Assembly (NCBI GenBank): GCA_006384855.1
Contig: VCJN01003073.1
Location: 1-64,000 of the forward strand
Direction: 5' to 3'
Origin: Tetraselmis striata
Lineage: Eukaryota > Chlorophyta > Chlorodendrophyceae > Chlorodendrales > Chlorodendraceae
DNA: 64,000 bases
Part shown: positions 10,209-21,258 of the stretch, piece after piece
Position numbering within the stretch: the first letter of the stretch is position 1
Layout of the letters: every line of letters starts with the position of its first letter
The notes under the pieces: generated by a model
What the model saw: the letters and a program-made list of their open reading frames with translations, nothing else
Databases searched by the model: none
Told to the model about the DNA's origin: nothing
Made by a program: the position numbers and the translations under genes

Positions 10209-11177
10209 TCAGGCGTTGCCCTTGCCCTTGCCCTTGTCGGCGTCGTCGGCTGTGGGGCGGAAGTCTGGGCGTGGGCGGCGTCCGGAGGGCCGGCGCCGTC
10301 GCGCTCTGGATGGTGGCTCGTCGTCGTTGTTCTCCTCCTCGTTGGGGTCTGGTCCCACGCCGAAGCGCTGTTGTACGGCTGCCTTTGCCGCCGCCGTGAC
10401 GCTGTACTCGGCCTCGTGGCGCAAAAGCTCGTCGCTGAGCTGCGCCACTGCTTCCGAACCATAGTCCGCGAAACCGGGCTTGAGGAGGCTGCGGCGAACC
10501 ACCTGTGCGACTGTCTTGGTCCGCGCATCCGCATCGTTCGACGCGTTGAGGCGGATAAACGCCAGGAAGTCGCGCCGGTGTTTATTTGAGGCGTCGTAGG
10601 CCGCCACGCCCGCTTCAAGGAGGCGAAGGTCCTCTTCACCAGGGGGCTGCGCCGCGCTTGCCGCTCTCTTAATCGACGCGAGCGCCTCGCAGAGAGCCGC
10701 GTGGGCCACCGCATCGTAGAAGCCAAAGCAGTACAGAGAGCGGTACTGATCCAAAGTGGCCCAGTGCCGACGCGCGATGAGCTGGCGGTGCGTCTCGTCA
10801 GATGAGATGTCGTACAGTTGGGGAATCGGAGAGAGGCCGGGACTGGGCTGGACGGAAAAGCCGGGGCCAATTAAATGAGCCCACTCCTCCCAGACTAAGG
10901 AAGGGGCAGCGGCACTAGGGCCACCGCGCTGGGGCTGGGGCACGGAAACCTGCTCTGCGCGAGCCGGTGCGTCGTGCTGGGAGCTCGCCGCGGCAGCGCT
11001 ACTAGCGGGCGCGCGGGGCTCGGTAGGAGTAGAACCACTAGGCCGCTGAAGGTCACTTCGTAGGGCTTCCAGAAGCTCCGTAAGCCCCGCGAAACCGGCC
11101 TCCAGCGCGGCGATGCGGTCTTCGGCTAGGCCACTAGGGGCGTCACCGGAGCTGTCAGGCATACTGAGCCCTGACAA
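10209..11177 (-). CDS. Gag-like protein of the PAT-like element
   Basis: A 322-residue frame and the first ORF after A1. It starts MSGLSMPDSSGD, has a short helical segment (about 20-45) that could be a coiled coil, and an Ala/Pro/Ser-rich linker. A folded middle part (about 95-250) follows, and a basic tail rich in Arg and Gly-Lys ends the protein, suitable for nucleic-acid binding. No zinc knuckle is seen. Function is inferred from position and composition. The RT frame overlaps its end in another phase, so RT expression may need a frameshift. Confidence 0.65.
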   Translation of the reverse strand: MSGLSMPDSSGDAPSGLAEDRIAALEAGFAGLTELLEALRSDLQRPSGSTPTEPRAPASSAAAASSQHDAPARAEQVSVPQPQRGGPSAAAPSLVWEEWAHLIGPGFSVQPSPGLSPIPQLYDISSDETHRQLIARRHWATLDQYRSLYCFGFYDAVAHAALCEALASIKRAASAAQPPGEEDLRLLEAGVAAYDASNKHRRDFLAFIRLNASNDADARTKTVAQVVRRSLLKPGFADYGSEAVAQLSDELLRHEAEYSVTAAAKAAVQQRFGVGPDPNEEENNDDEPPSRARRRRPSGRRPRPDFRPTADDADKGKGKGNA

Positions 11178-11264
11178 TGCCGTGCGCAGGGCGTCGTGCT
11201 AGCGCAGGCGGATACTATCGACAAGGATCGCTTCCCCTCGCGGCACAGGTGCCGCGCGATTGCT

Positions 11265-11518
11265 GGTGCGTGAAGCGCAACAGCAAAAGGGATGAGCGCT
11301 ATGGTCTAGACAGTTGGCTAAGTAGTAGCTGCAGGCAGGCAGGGAAACAGGTCGGGAGCTGGTGCGGTCGCGAGTCCGCTGCTCATTGTCCCATCCTGGA
11401 AGATTCTAGACAGAGCCGATGACTGGCTACTGTGCTATATTTTCCAGGTGGTAGTCGTTCGACCGCACAACTCGGTCCGTCGTCTGACTAAACTCAGTTA
11501 AGTACTTAACAACGATTA
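11265..11518 (-). repeat. PAT-like terminal repeat A1
   Basis: 254 bp, same orientation and one mismatch relative to 6695-6948. It forms the 5' end of the element on the minus strand. Confidence 0.95.
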
Positions 11519-12381
11519 AACTTGGCGGTAAGGATGAGTACGGCAGCGGAGCCCTGCATCAAAGTACTATAGCGAGTAGCGGGTACTCGGCAGTCACGAG
11601 TGCACAAAGTACGACACGAGGACACGAGTCACTGTACTTTACGGGAATCGCCGCCCTTCATATATGCTATTCGGCGCGCGCCTCCTCACGAGTACTCGCG
11701 GAAGACACCCGCGTGATGACGAGTGATGATGACGAGCAGGCGGGGCAGTACGGTACTGGTCGATACACAGCAAAGGCTGCAAAAATGCATTACACGGTAG
11801 TCACGGTTGGTTTTGTGATTTAATAAAGGTGAGGTGCCAGGCTGGATCAGCGGCCAATGAGCGTCGAGCTTCGGGATGTGGTAAAGCGGACATGGGCGCG
11901 CCTACTCCTAGCTGGCAAATTTAACGTCAAGGCACCGGACATTTTCGGATTTATGGCGGAGGGGTCGGCACTGCATAAAGTATTAGGGAAATACCAGAAA
12001 TTTAATTAATGGGTCTATCTACTACCGCCCCCGCCTGCCCCCGCCCCGGCGGCCGGCTGGCTCCGCTGCCGCCGGCCTCTTCCTGCCGCCGGCATGTGGT
12101 GCTATGCCCGCTGCCGGCTCGGGAGCCGACTGCCCCTTCCTGCCTTCAGCTACTTCTGCGGGTATGTTATTCATGACAGCTGCTGCCATCTGCGTCCCAA
12201 GCCACGGCTAAGGGGCTTGTATGACGGGGCTGGCCTGGATGCCGCCGCGCGCGCCCGTTACGCTTGCTTCTTCTGGCGCCCAGCCTGCATCCTCGCAGTA
12301 TCCGCAAAGTTGGAAGTGACACGCACATGGGTTGCATAAACTACATGCTTCCGGTTAGCAGCGTCCTGAAGCGCTGGGGCT
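11519..12381. other. Non-coding flank
   Basis: It holds short runs of GAGTAC/TACTCG-type words and, at 12030-12130, CTGCCGCCGG-type repeats. No coding frame with sensible composition was found. Confidence 0.4.
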
Positions 12382-13075
12382 TTAGTAGCACGGGGAACAT
12401 GAGCTGATCGAGCGACGGGGGAGGGGGGCTGGAGCCGGTAGACAGGTCTTGCACCGGTGCGCCGTTCTGGTCGATTCCGGACCTGCGGTAGTGATGTAAG
12501 AAAAAACACTAAGTCGCCGACACTCAGGCAGCAACAATATCAGCTGATACACGATGAGCAGGTAAGGCAGCCGGCAAGCGCATCTTTGCACTGGGGGTGT
12601 GGGAGGGTCGGGAACCCTTGTTGCATGCGTCGGCGTCACCGAGTTAAGCAGGGCATCTTGCTCCTCCTCCACGGTCAAATAGGGTGGGGGGACGGCGGTC
12701 GTCCCTTTGGTGACGGACTCCGTGTAGTACCTGCCCCACCACGTTGCTGCCCAAAGCTGGATGACCTGAGTCTTCCTCTCCGGCCACTTCTTGGAAAGTG
12801 GCAAGTTACTCCTGCGGCTGCGGGCGGCCTTTTGAATCTGGTTGCGCAGGACGTAGTCGGTGGGCGCGCCGGGAATGATGTCGTAGGCGAGGCCGGTGGC
12901 AGTCGTAGCGAGCTCTTTGAAGCGCTTGATAATGTGGCCCTTTGTATACCCTGGGATTTCTGCGTCCGGGTAGGGCAGTCTGGTGACACCGTCGATGGGG
13001 TAGAACGCATGGAAAGCGGCATCGAAGTGGTGCGTGAGCGCCGCTGCTCGGGAAGGAGTAGCAGGCGGATTCGTT
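12382..13075 (-). CDS. Unknown protein, possibly part of a mobile element
   Basis: The frame that includes KGHIIKRFKELATTATGLAY and ERKTQVIQLWAATWWGRYY has balanced composition over about 150 residues, unlike the Arg/Pro-rich shadows in other phases. It runs open from near 13075 and its sense fades after about 12600. No start codon or family was recognised. It follows the next ORF (13095-13709) on the same strand in another phase, so the two may be exons or a frameshifted pair. Confidence 0.4.
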
Positions 13076-13094
13076 TTTAAGGTTCGTCTTTATT

Positions 13095-13709
13095 TTATTG
13101 AACTGGAAATAACAAGAACACGCCGGATACAGGGGGGGAGGGGGCACCTGGGACGGCGCGTTCAGACCGCTGCCTCTCCGTGCCGGCGATCGCCTGCTGC
13201 GTCTCAGAGGTGAGCTGCGCGACGGCGCTGCCGAGTCCGGTTACCGACGCTGAAGACATACGCGACACCGCGGTCGGGCGAGTGTAGAGCTGGATAAGAC
13301 CACCCCCGGCCACGCGAAACCCGGCTTCCTCTAGCTGTGACAAATCGGAGCTGCACACGTACGCCGCGTCGAAGCCCAGATCTGTCTCGTCTTGCGCCTC
13401 CGCTAGGGAAGTGAATACGTACACCCCTTGCGCAGCCTGATTGGCGGTGCTGCTGGCCTTGCGAAGGCGGGCGGTGGCCAAGGGGCCGTTCAGCTTGACC
13501 CCGTCAGAAACATTCGACGAGCGGTCGGCGCTCACGGTCGTGGGGTAGTAGCGCAGGGGCGGGCCGCGCGGGGCAGGCGGGGGCTCGGGCGACCCAGTCT
13601 GCAGCATGAAGCCTTTCCACGAGGCGTCATCCGGGCCGGCAGCGTTATGGAAGGTGCTGGCGGAGGCCATGGTGGCAGTGGGGGGCGAGCAGGGCGATTT
13701 GCTGTTCAT
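13095..13709 (-). CDS. Unknown 204-residue protein
   Basis: A Ser/Ala/Thr-rich start is followed by a plausible folded region (QAAQGVYVFTSLAEAQDE, then GFDAAYVCSSDLSQLEEAG). No family was recognised. The start ATG at 13709 is 20 bp from the 79-bp repeat (13729-13807) also found at 60-138. This suggests the ORF belongs to a repeated element; its partner copy at the window start has lost the coding part. Confidence 0.45.
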   Translation of the reverse strand: MNSKSPCSPPTATMASASTFHNAAGPDDASWKGFMLQTGSPEPPPAPRGPPLRYYPTTVSADRSSNVSDGVKLNGPLATARLRKASSTANQAAQGVYVFTSLAEAQDETDLGFDAAYVCSSDLSQLEEAGFRVAGGGLIQLYTRPTAVSRMSSASVTGLGSAVAQLTSETQQAIAGTERQRSERAVPGAPSPPVSGVFLLFPVQ

Positions 13710-13728
13710 GCGAGGCGGTCATTATGCG

Positions 13729-13807
13729 ATGCGAGTGCGCGGCTGTCCGCGCTTGGTTCAGCGGTGAGCGGCGGTGACCGTCAGGCGACCCCGTACTTCA
13801 TGCGCGT
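13729..13807. repeat. 79-bp dispersed repeat, copy 2
   Basis: Same orientation as 60-138, one mismatch. It abuts the decamer array at its right edge. Confidence 0.85.
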
Positions 13808-14010
13808 ACATGGATGTGCAGCGATGTATGTGCAGGGATGTGCAACGGATGTCCAGCGGATGTCCAACGGATGTGCAGGGATGTGCAGCGATGTATGTGC
13901 AGGGATGTGCAGGGATGCGCAACGGATGTCCAGCGGATGTGCATGGATGTGCAGCGATGTGCACATCGATGTGCAGCGGATGTGCAGGGATGTGCAGGGA
14001 GTACGTGCAG
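13808..14010. repeat. Decamer minisatellite
   Basis: About 20 units of a 10-bp word close to GGATGTGCAG, with variants GGATGTCCAG and CGATGTATGTGCAG. All six translations are periodic, so the apparent ORFs here are artefacts. Confidence 0.93.
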
Positions 14011-14339
14011 CCGCATGTACTTAGCCCGGAGGCTCCGCGTCGGCGCGCGCATATCAATTTGATGAAATTATCGAAACGAGAAATTCATACAGTACTTTAT
14101 AATATATGCTCAATTCACAAACACCACTGTTGCTGCCTAGATGCTACTACTGCCCAGCATCAACACCGCCATCATCCTCATCAAGGGCGGCGATGTCCTT
14201 GGCATGGGAGTGCTTCACGTAGGAGCACCACCTGTGCCGGGCAGCAACATCAACATCAGCGCAAAGCGCAGCAAAGCAACAACAACAACATGTAGGACGC
14301 TATTGCAATAATATATAACACAGGTGGCCCATCACCTGA
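14011..14339. other. Intergenic, nothing recognised
   Basis: Short CAA/CAT-rich runs around 14160-14290 and an AT-rich stretch around 14095. No gene is visible. Confidence 0.4.
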
Positions 14340-14894
14340 TCATCTGCATGGGCGCAGCATCAGCAGCGGCCCTTTGCCGCCGCCCCCTGCCAGCAGTGCT
14401 GATGGCCTCTGTCCATGTGTATGTGACCAGTCTGCCATGCACAATGCTGGACGGAAAGACGAAGTCCTGTGGAAGACAGTGTTGATCGGGCCCTCCCACA
14501 GTCCAGTGCTGATAGGCGCTGATGGCACGCGGCTCCCACGGTGGGCATCTCCAACTGCAAAGACAACGGGAGGCGCAGCCAGCGCGTTGTCTTTGCGGTG
14601 GCGCTCAGCGACAACGAAATAACTTACCTCGACCTGCAGGATCTCTAGGAACATGTCCTGGTTCTCGGCCTCTGCAGAGCCGGTTGGCATGAATGCCAGG
14701 TCCTTCCGCTGTTCAGTAGTCTGACGGATGTAGAAGTCCACCGGCACGAGCCCTGCACCCCAGTTCTCCCATCGCTGGGCGGTGAGCACCCACGCGTTGC
14801 CTTTCGGCACACGGCTGTAGGCACGGGAGCAGTACACCGTGTAGGACTCCTGGTCGGGCTTCCATGCCTCCATTCGGCCATAGTAGGTCATCCT

Positions 14895-14922
14895 GGGGGG
14901 GGGGGGGGGGGGGGGGGGGGGG
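14895..14922. repeat. G28 homopolymer (C28 on the gene strand)
   Basis: On the minus strand this C run ends in CAG directly before the exon that starts with the Met-Thr-Tyr-Tyr-Gly codons. It acts as, or replaces, the polypyrimidine tract of that intron. Confidence 0.85.
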
Positions 14923-17900
14923 CGGGGAGTGACATAATCGGACAGATGATGGACGTAAGATATTATATACTGATGTAATTATCATATATCTTGAATAAGA
15001 CACAGGGACCCTGGCAGACACGGATACCAACAACAACACTTACTTTATGTTGGTTGTATCCTCCCTTCTGTCCTGCACCTTCAGCCCGTCTGGGCCAAAC
15101 TCCTCCACATACGTCTTGAAGAGAGCAACGGTGTGTGCGTGGACACCAACCCCCTCCTCGCAGAACTCTTCATGCACCCGCGCCTTGCTGATTGCCCCCC
15201 CCAACAGCACCCAAAGCTGCGTGTGCCTTCTTCGCTGTTGTTGATTTACTGCCCCGGTCCCGGCGCATGCTGGTGACCATGTCATTGTAAAGGAGCTCAA
15301 AGTCCTCTAGCCTCATCTGCATAGCAACATGGGCAATGAGACAAATGTCAGCATAGGGGCAGCGGGACAGAGGGCCCGGGGGGGGGGGGGGGGGGGAGGG
15401 GGGCGCACCTGCTTCATGACCTCCGCAGCGAATGCTCTTTCTGGGTCCTTGCTGCACTTGCCCACAATGACCTTCCGGAAGTACCTGACCTGCACGCAGC
15501 AAGCAGTTATTTGATGTCAGCGACCACATGACATCACGCACAGGGGCAGCAAGGGGGGGGGGGGGGCGGGGGGCTGACCCCCCTCTCCAGAAACATCTCA
15601 ACTTCCCAAGCTGTGCAGCCCCGTGCCTTCTCCTGAGCTGCCAACCTGCACATAAGCACATGCAGGTCGCTGCACATCAAGCGGAAGTCCCCGCAGAGAT
15701 GCTCGCATATCTTCGCGAAGCGTATCAGGTTGGCTGCGCCATCGAGGCGACGGTTGTCGATGGCGTTGTCCGTCTCCAGTATCCGCCCAAGCAACGACGC
15801 CTCTGTCTCACCAGGCTTGGCATATACTGCCGCATCTGCCTTCAGGTAATGACGGCATACAACAGTTAGGCACATGAAAGCGGTGTGCCAGTGCTTCGGC
15901 AGCTTCTTCAAGAGGCCACTGCGCACAGCACGGCAACATGCATGTGCAGTTAGTGGTCCGCATCATGCACAGTAATCCACAAAGGAGAAACATGAAATGT
16001 TAGAAGGGGGGGGGCGCACTCCATGGCCGAGTGCGAGTATGTAAGGATGAAGTATTGAAAGCTCTCCGCTGTCCAGTTCGGAAACATGGAAGAGCCGCCC
16101 ATGATGATGATGGGAGGCCGCCCGAAGTCATTGGCCACCTTTATGTTTTTCACGCGCTGATCGTATATCTGCAAGCAACACAAACGAAGCAGTCACATGT
16201 CAGTCGCCGGCCTACATACCTGTATTGACAATAGTATACACGCAGGTATGCATGCAGGCAAGGGCGTCACACCCGATAGAAATTCTTGAACTTGATCATG
16301 GCGCTGCCAGGGCCACGGGACCGAACCCGCACCTCCCCCATCCTGAGCAAAAACGTCTTCACCACCCCTAGCAGGAGGGCATGATGTAACGGCAGAGCGT
16401 GGCAGTTCACGATACTGAATGTGGCGCCTAGAATTTCATATGCAGCATGCACGTGGGCGGAGCCAGTAAGTCCCTTGGGCAGCTTGCCAGCGGCGGAGGC
16501 GCGCTGGAGCGCTTCCAGCTCGGTGTCCGTGAGCATGGAGCCATCCGCGCCGGCAAAGCACGACTGGACACATTGCCGTCCGGGGTCTCGCAGAACCTCC
16601 GTGATGCATCGCTTCTGCGCTTCGCCCTCCTGCCGCGCCCGCGTATCCCTCACTCCGTTCCCCGGGGGCAGAATAGGGTTGAACGCTTGATGCCATAGTG
16701 TATGCGCAACGGCTGCGAAGTACCCCAGGAAGCGCACAGCTCCGTCCAAGTGGATGCCCTGGAAGAGGCACCACATGCAGGCAAAGAAAGCCGCATGGTA
16801 GCCCCTGCCAGTCAGCTTGTACCTGGCAGGAGAGTCATTGTGAAGCGCTCCAAGGAACACTTTACTGCGGCCACCGGGGGGGAGGGCGGCATCTGCATTT
16901 GCACAAGCCACACATACGATGGTTGAGTATATTTTATAACAGCATATATGCATATATATGTCATACCGTTGAGCATGAGAGAGCACTTTATATTAGCACA
17001 TCTTGCACATAAATGGAGAAGGTAAGGGGGGGGGGGTACCATCAGTAGTTGGCGGTGCATCAGCAGCACTTGACGACGATGGCGCGGCATAGCGCCGGCC
17101 AAACGGAAGGTGTTCCTCCTGTGATTGCTTCATCGCAGCGAAGGTCTCCTTCAAGAAAATCCCAGTGTTGGGCGCTTCATGCGGCCCAGGCACCACAATC
17201 AGGATTTCAGAATTGGACGCTCCAGCTGCACAGTGCATGTCAGCAAAGTGGCATGGTAACAGAGGGGATATATATTTTTAGTAAACGTTAGCCCTACAAT
17301 CAAAACAAGGGGCATCAACAACACACGCACGCATGCATATACAGCCTTACCGCGGGACATTGGCTACCCGTAACACATACACAGTCGCGGAGTGATGCTT
17401 GAACTTGGTGAGCTGGACCCCGTCGATCCCAACGTCCATGATGAGGTTTGCCGCGTCGGCTATGGCTCCGTCAGTTGCCTACTTCAACTGCCTCCCGAAG
17501 TCAGAGTTCAGGAACGCGTTTTGGACAGGTCCTGCATGTACGGCTGGTTGGCGGCGGAGTCGGGGCGCCGCAGCATTCGCCACAGGATCTCTATGATGCC
17601 GAAGTTAAAGTAGATGCCATCTGGTTCCAGGATGATCTTCCTATTCTTCCGAACCTGAACGAAACGCGGGGCTTCGCACTCCATGCAGAAGGCGACGCTA
17701 GGCTCGTCGGCTGCGAGGTGCAGCCGTAATAGCACAACATTTAGTCAGCCGAAAATGTGACAATAATAAGAGCATGCATTGCGAGCAATCTAATGGTGGG
17801 GAGTCGACGAGCAGGGTGGGCAAGGATACTCACCGCTGTCGTGCAGTCTCCAACGGCCCTCCTGCGTGGAAAAGCTGTGCTCAGGGTCAGACATCATGTC

Positions 17901-19251
17901 GATGTCAGCGGGCGGCGGGTAAACATACTACCCGCAGCTCCGACACCACTGCCTCTCGAATCGAGATATGTCGTTGTCGATGCCTAACGCCTTCAGCGAC
18001 GCTGGCTCCGTCTTCGGAAACCTGTCGTTGCCTAGGGCGGTGTTTAGAATGTAGAGTATCTCTTCATACGCAGCGGTGGGCAGCTCGTAGTCGGCTTTGA
18101 CGCCTAGAAGGTCGACAAGCACACCCCCGGTGCTCGAGTTATTGGGGGGCTTGCCAATCAGCTCGTGGCTGAAGCACTCGGGTAGCTCGCGGTCGTCATC
18201 GGGGTCCTTCGTACCATTGCCCACCTGATACCGGCAAAACACACGTCGTCAGTGTGGGCAGGAAAGGGCGGTGCAAGCCAGGTAGGGTGCAAGCAGTTTC
18301 AGCGGGCGGTTGGATGCTGATGAGCACTACGCCGAAGACGGGGCCTACCTCTTCGGCACCGCCTTCCTGCGTCGCTGCCTCGGGCTGTTGCCGTTGTTCT
18401 CCCTCCTGCTTCTCGTCTTCCTCCTCTGCTGGCTCCTCATCCGTCGTATCATCGTCGCTGCCGTTCAAGCTTGATAGAAACCCTGCCGGTTCGCCTTCTT
18501 GCAGGTCGCTGTCCTCCCAGAAATTGTCGTCCAGTAGCCTACCAGCACGATCCGGCTCGCCCATCGCACCCGCGTTAGCGGCCACAACCGGACCGCCCGG
18601 AACCGGTTCCTCCTCCCCGTTGCTACCGAGGTCGTTCCGGTTGCCGGCAACGTTGTCGACTTCCATAGGGGCGGGCGGCTCCTCTGAGCTGCCACCGTCC
18701 AAGGTAAACCATCGAGAAAATATTTGTTCGCGAACGGCTGACAGTTGCATCACGCGTGTGCTGTAAAAGCGGCCACGGGGAAAGCAGATAACAAGGCGAT
18801 GTCATCTACTGGTGGGTCGAAGGTTAAAGTGGTTGGGAGTTGAAGCAGTAGGCCAGCAAGAGGGCTTGGGGCGAGGCACAAGTGGGGCATTACCGTCCGT
18901 CGTGATGCCGCACCCTAACCTTGTCGTTGGGGAGCGTCGCAGTGATGACCAGCGCTCATTATGGTTCGACATGAACCGAACACCAACCCATCGGCCGACG
19001 TCATTCCTCTGGTCATGAACGCTGCGTTGGGCTGCCCGAGTTCAGGTTCGGCGCGGACGAGGGGGTGTCGGTGTCGCGGGGGGAGACGCAGGGGCGGACG
19101 GTTCGAGCGACGCCGCTAGCTCATCGAGCGCTTGCGACGGCGAAGAGCCTACAGTTTTTTTCATCTGAGAAAAGGGGCGGGAGGTCACCGTTACGTTGAG
19201 GGCTATGCATTCATGCGTGCACTCCATACATCGCAGACCTACGTTTTAGCA

Positions 19252-19461
19252 CTAAAGGGCACTTGCCAGTAAGCGGGCTTGCTCTGCCGAGCAGGCAGGG
19301 CTCGCCGCAGATTTGAGATGGCGCTCTCTGAAGTGGCGGCTGGTCCCGCCGAGTGTCTTCTTGCACACACGGCACTGCACCCCAACGACCTTGCATTGTG
19401 CATCCTTGCTATGTTGAAAGATGGTCCTCGAACTGACTCCTCGCTGGCCGCCGCGAGGCAT
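19252..19461 (-). CDS. N-terminal BED/C2H2-like zinc finger exon
   Basis: The pattern C-x2-C-x9-H-x4-H (CRVCKKTLGGTSRHFRERH) is a DNA-binding finger of the kind found at the N-terminus of many transposases. It lies upstream, on the same strand, of the TNP transposase exons. Linkage to them is inferred, because I could not find a phase-consistent splice to the next exon. Confidence 0.5.
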   Translation of the reverse strand: MPRGGQRGVSSRTIFQHSKDAQCKVVGVQCRVCKKTLGGTSRHFRERHLKSAASPACSAEQARLLASAL

Positions 19462-20267
19462 CGCACGGGGGACTGGCTCGAAGCCAGTCGTGGGTTACAC
19501 ACGGTGAGCAGGTGGGAAAATGGGAATGATGAGCGGCATTTCCGTCGGACTTACATCACTACAAGCAGCGCGGCGCAGCCAGCAGTTCGTCAGAACCGGT
19601 ACGGTGCCGGTACTCGCGCCGCGTCAGCTTCTGGCCGACTAGCGCCGAGCGCCCGAGCGCGCCCTTGTAGGGGGTGCTCGAGGGGCGAAAAGTGCGCAAG
19701 GGACTCATATCACGTAGCGTTAGCGTACGGGTACTGCCATGGCAGTCATGGCTCGGTGCGGGTACTCGCGATAACCGCCAGATAGGCGGAGATAAGCTGA
19801 CTGTAAGCGGATATAGGCGAGGTTAGGCGCGGGCGATACGGAATACAGTAATCGTACAATAAAATCGAGTACGGATACAGTACAAGTACCGTGTGAAGCG
19901 CGGTTAGGCGAACCCCGTTTCGACGAGTGTTGTTAATAGAATGAAGCACATATCGTTCAGTCACATAATCATAGGCATGAGCCGTGACGGTAGGCCCAAC
20001 TCTGTCCAGGAACTGCATGATATCAGCCAAGAACAAAGTTGTATTATGGTTGGCATGCAACTTCTCTTGACCTATTAAAGGAGTCAGTTTGAGTTACAAA
20101 GGTGGTTGTTGTCCAACCACAGTAGCATATGTTGGGTTCAGGGCAGGCTGGCCACTCACCGGGAGTGGGCCTTCATGCACTGGAGACTTTTGTTTGGGCT
20201 CTCCAACTGGAGGATATGATGGGCGTTTATCTTTGTTACGGTAAGATTGTCCTACACAGGGTTTCTG

Positions 20268-20675
20268 TTATGGCACCGGTTCAATATCCATCGGCGCTTT
20301 ACCTCTGTTATGAGGGTCCACAACATGTTGTTGATGTGACGCTTGAGTCACTATGGTTCGAATAGCAGAATAGAACGGCAAACCCATTGGCTGGTTTGCA
20401 AACTGCTTTGTAGGACATGATAGCGCAATAAATATGTAAGCGCAATCTGGGAACATTTTTTGAACCTCATTATTGTATCTCAGCTTCCAAGCCTTTGGAT
20501 GAGATGTCAGCTGGTTAATGTATTCCATGACCCAATCTGTTTTGGAGTCAGGTTTGTGCGCCAACAAAAATATCTTACAGTATGTCAACACATGGACATG
20601 ATACAAGAATGCCCTTGGGAACATTATGATAGCAATATGTATTGGCTGGCTTTGGTGTTGCAATTGCAAGCACAC
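20268..20675 (-). CDS. Unknown ORF in the AT-rich block
   Basis: 135 residues, with a hydrophobic, aromatic-rich N-terminal third (IHIAIIMFPRAFLYHVHVL), then DSKTDWVMEYINQLTSH and a mixed C-terminus. No family was recognised. It lies downstream of the ORF at 20752-21258 on the same strand, separated by about 80 bp containing stops, so a frameshift or intron between them is possible. Confidence 0.35.
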   Translation of the reverse strand: MCLQLQHQSQPIHIAIIMFPRAFLYHVHVLTYCKIFLLAHKPDSKTDWVMEYINQLTSHPKAWKLRYNNEVQKMFPDCAYIFIALSCPTKQFANQPMGLPFYSAIRTIVTQASHQQHVVDPHNRGKAPMDIEPVP

Positions 20676-20751
20676 TGTCGATGTACCGCAACTACAACAA
20701 TATCCGTTGCTGATGATCCTCTGCCCCCGCAGGCTTGTGTAGCCTATGATA

Positions 20752-21258
20752 CTATGTCAAGATATTGTCGGACCAGACATTAACAAAGTCAGCCAGCATG
20801 TCCACAAGGCCGGCATTCCAGCCCTGGTTATGTTCAATATTCCACGCCATATATTTTAACGGTGCAAGGTCTGAGTCCACATAAGGGAGGACTGGCCCGC
20901 CCGCTTGTCTGAGTCTAAGTATGTTATCATTTGACTCACTGAATTGAAAACCCAGGATAATGTTTTGGATATGGTCGCTGTCATCTCGCATCATATCATA
21001 ATATGTGAAGTATCCGTTTGGGAATATATTGTTGGCATTTATGGTTTGCTCGCCAGCCGGCACATTATGTTGATCATGGGGAGGTTGCGACATTACTTCT
21101 TCCTCCCCTTCAGGAAGCATATGTTCGCCAGATAGACCCTCAGGTTGGCCTGCATTATGATATTGCAGATCAGGTAGGTCAGGCAGAGCGTGACCTATCT
21201 GCGATACCGCATGGAATTGTTGTTCCTGACGAATATGTTCAATTGGATTATGTTCCAT
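20752..21258 (-). CDS. Unknown acidic ORF in the AT-rich block
   Basis: 168 residues, acidic and Asn/Gln-rich. It starts MEHNPIEHIRQEQQ, and its C-terminal half has YFTYYDMMRDDSDHIQN and ends LADFVNVWSDNILT. It has natural composition and no Arg/Pro shadow look. No family was recognised. Confidence 0.45.
   Translation of the reverse strand: MEHNPIEHIRQEQQFHAVSQIGHALPDLPDLQYHNAGQPEGLSGEHMLPEGEEEVMSQPPHDQHNVPAGEQTINANNIFPNGYFTYYDMMRDDSDHIQNIILGFQFSESNDNILRLRQAGGPVLPYVDSDLAPLKYMAWNIEHNQGWNAGLVDMLADFVNVWSDNILT

Larger units (their letters stand above)
6608..11518 (-). mobile_element. PAT-like DIRS retrotransposon (tyrosine recombinase)
   Basis: It is a 4.9-kb element read on the minus strand. 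The termini have the split-direct-repeat plan of PAT-like elements: A1 (11265-11518), coding region, B1 (6947-6973), A2 (6695-6948), B2 (6608-6634). The two A copies (254 bp) differ at one position and the B copies (27 bp) are identical, so insertion is recent. It encodes a Gag-like protein, an RT/RNase H polyprotein and a tyrosine recombinase instead of an integrase. No target duplication is seen, as expected for recombinase insertion. One in-frame TGA in the RT polyprotein suggests a defective or readthrough-dependent copy. Confidence 0.93.
14340..19461 (-). pseudogene. TNP/Plavaka-like (CACTA-type) transposase gene, multi-exon, damaged
   Basis: Exons read right to left. 19252-19461 is a zinc finger. 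About 18250-18750 is an acidic linker. About 17940-18226 is an unknown domain ending RQWCRSCG. 17400-17715 contains IYFNFGIIEILWRMLR, then MDVGIDGVQLTKF. About 17040-17220 has ILIVVPGPHEAPNT. About 16270-16900 has NDSPARYKLTGRGYH, FFACMWC and LPLHHALLLGVV. About 16018-16170 has VANDFGRPP and NWTAESFQYF. 15590-15910, 15410-15495 and 14640-14900 complete it. The DGV, PGP-x-EPxN, NDxPARxK and DFGRPP blocks are typical of this transposase class. A frameshift and a TAG near 17500 show decay. Terminal inverted repeats were not identified. Confidence 0.7.

Noticed and set aside
13781-14062. Several 60-170 codon frames in all phases
   Set aside because: They are translations of the decamer minisatellite and repeat with its period.
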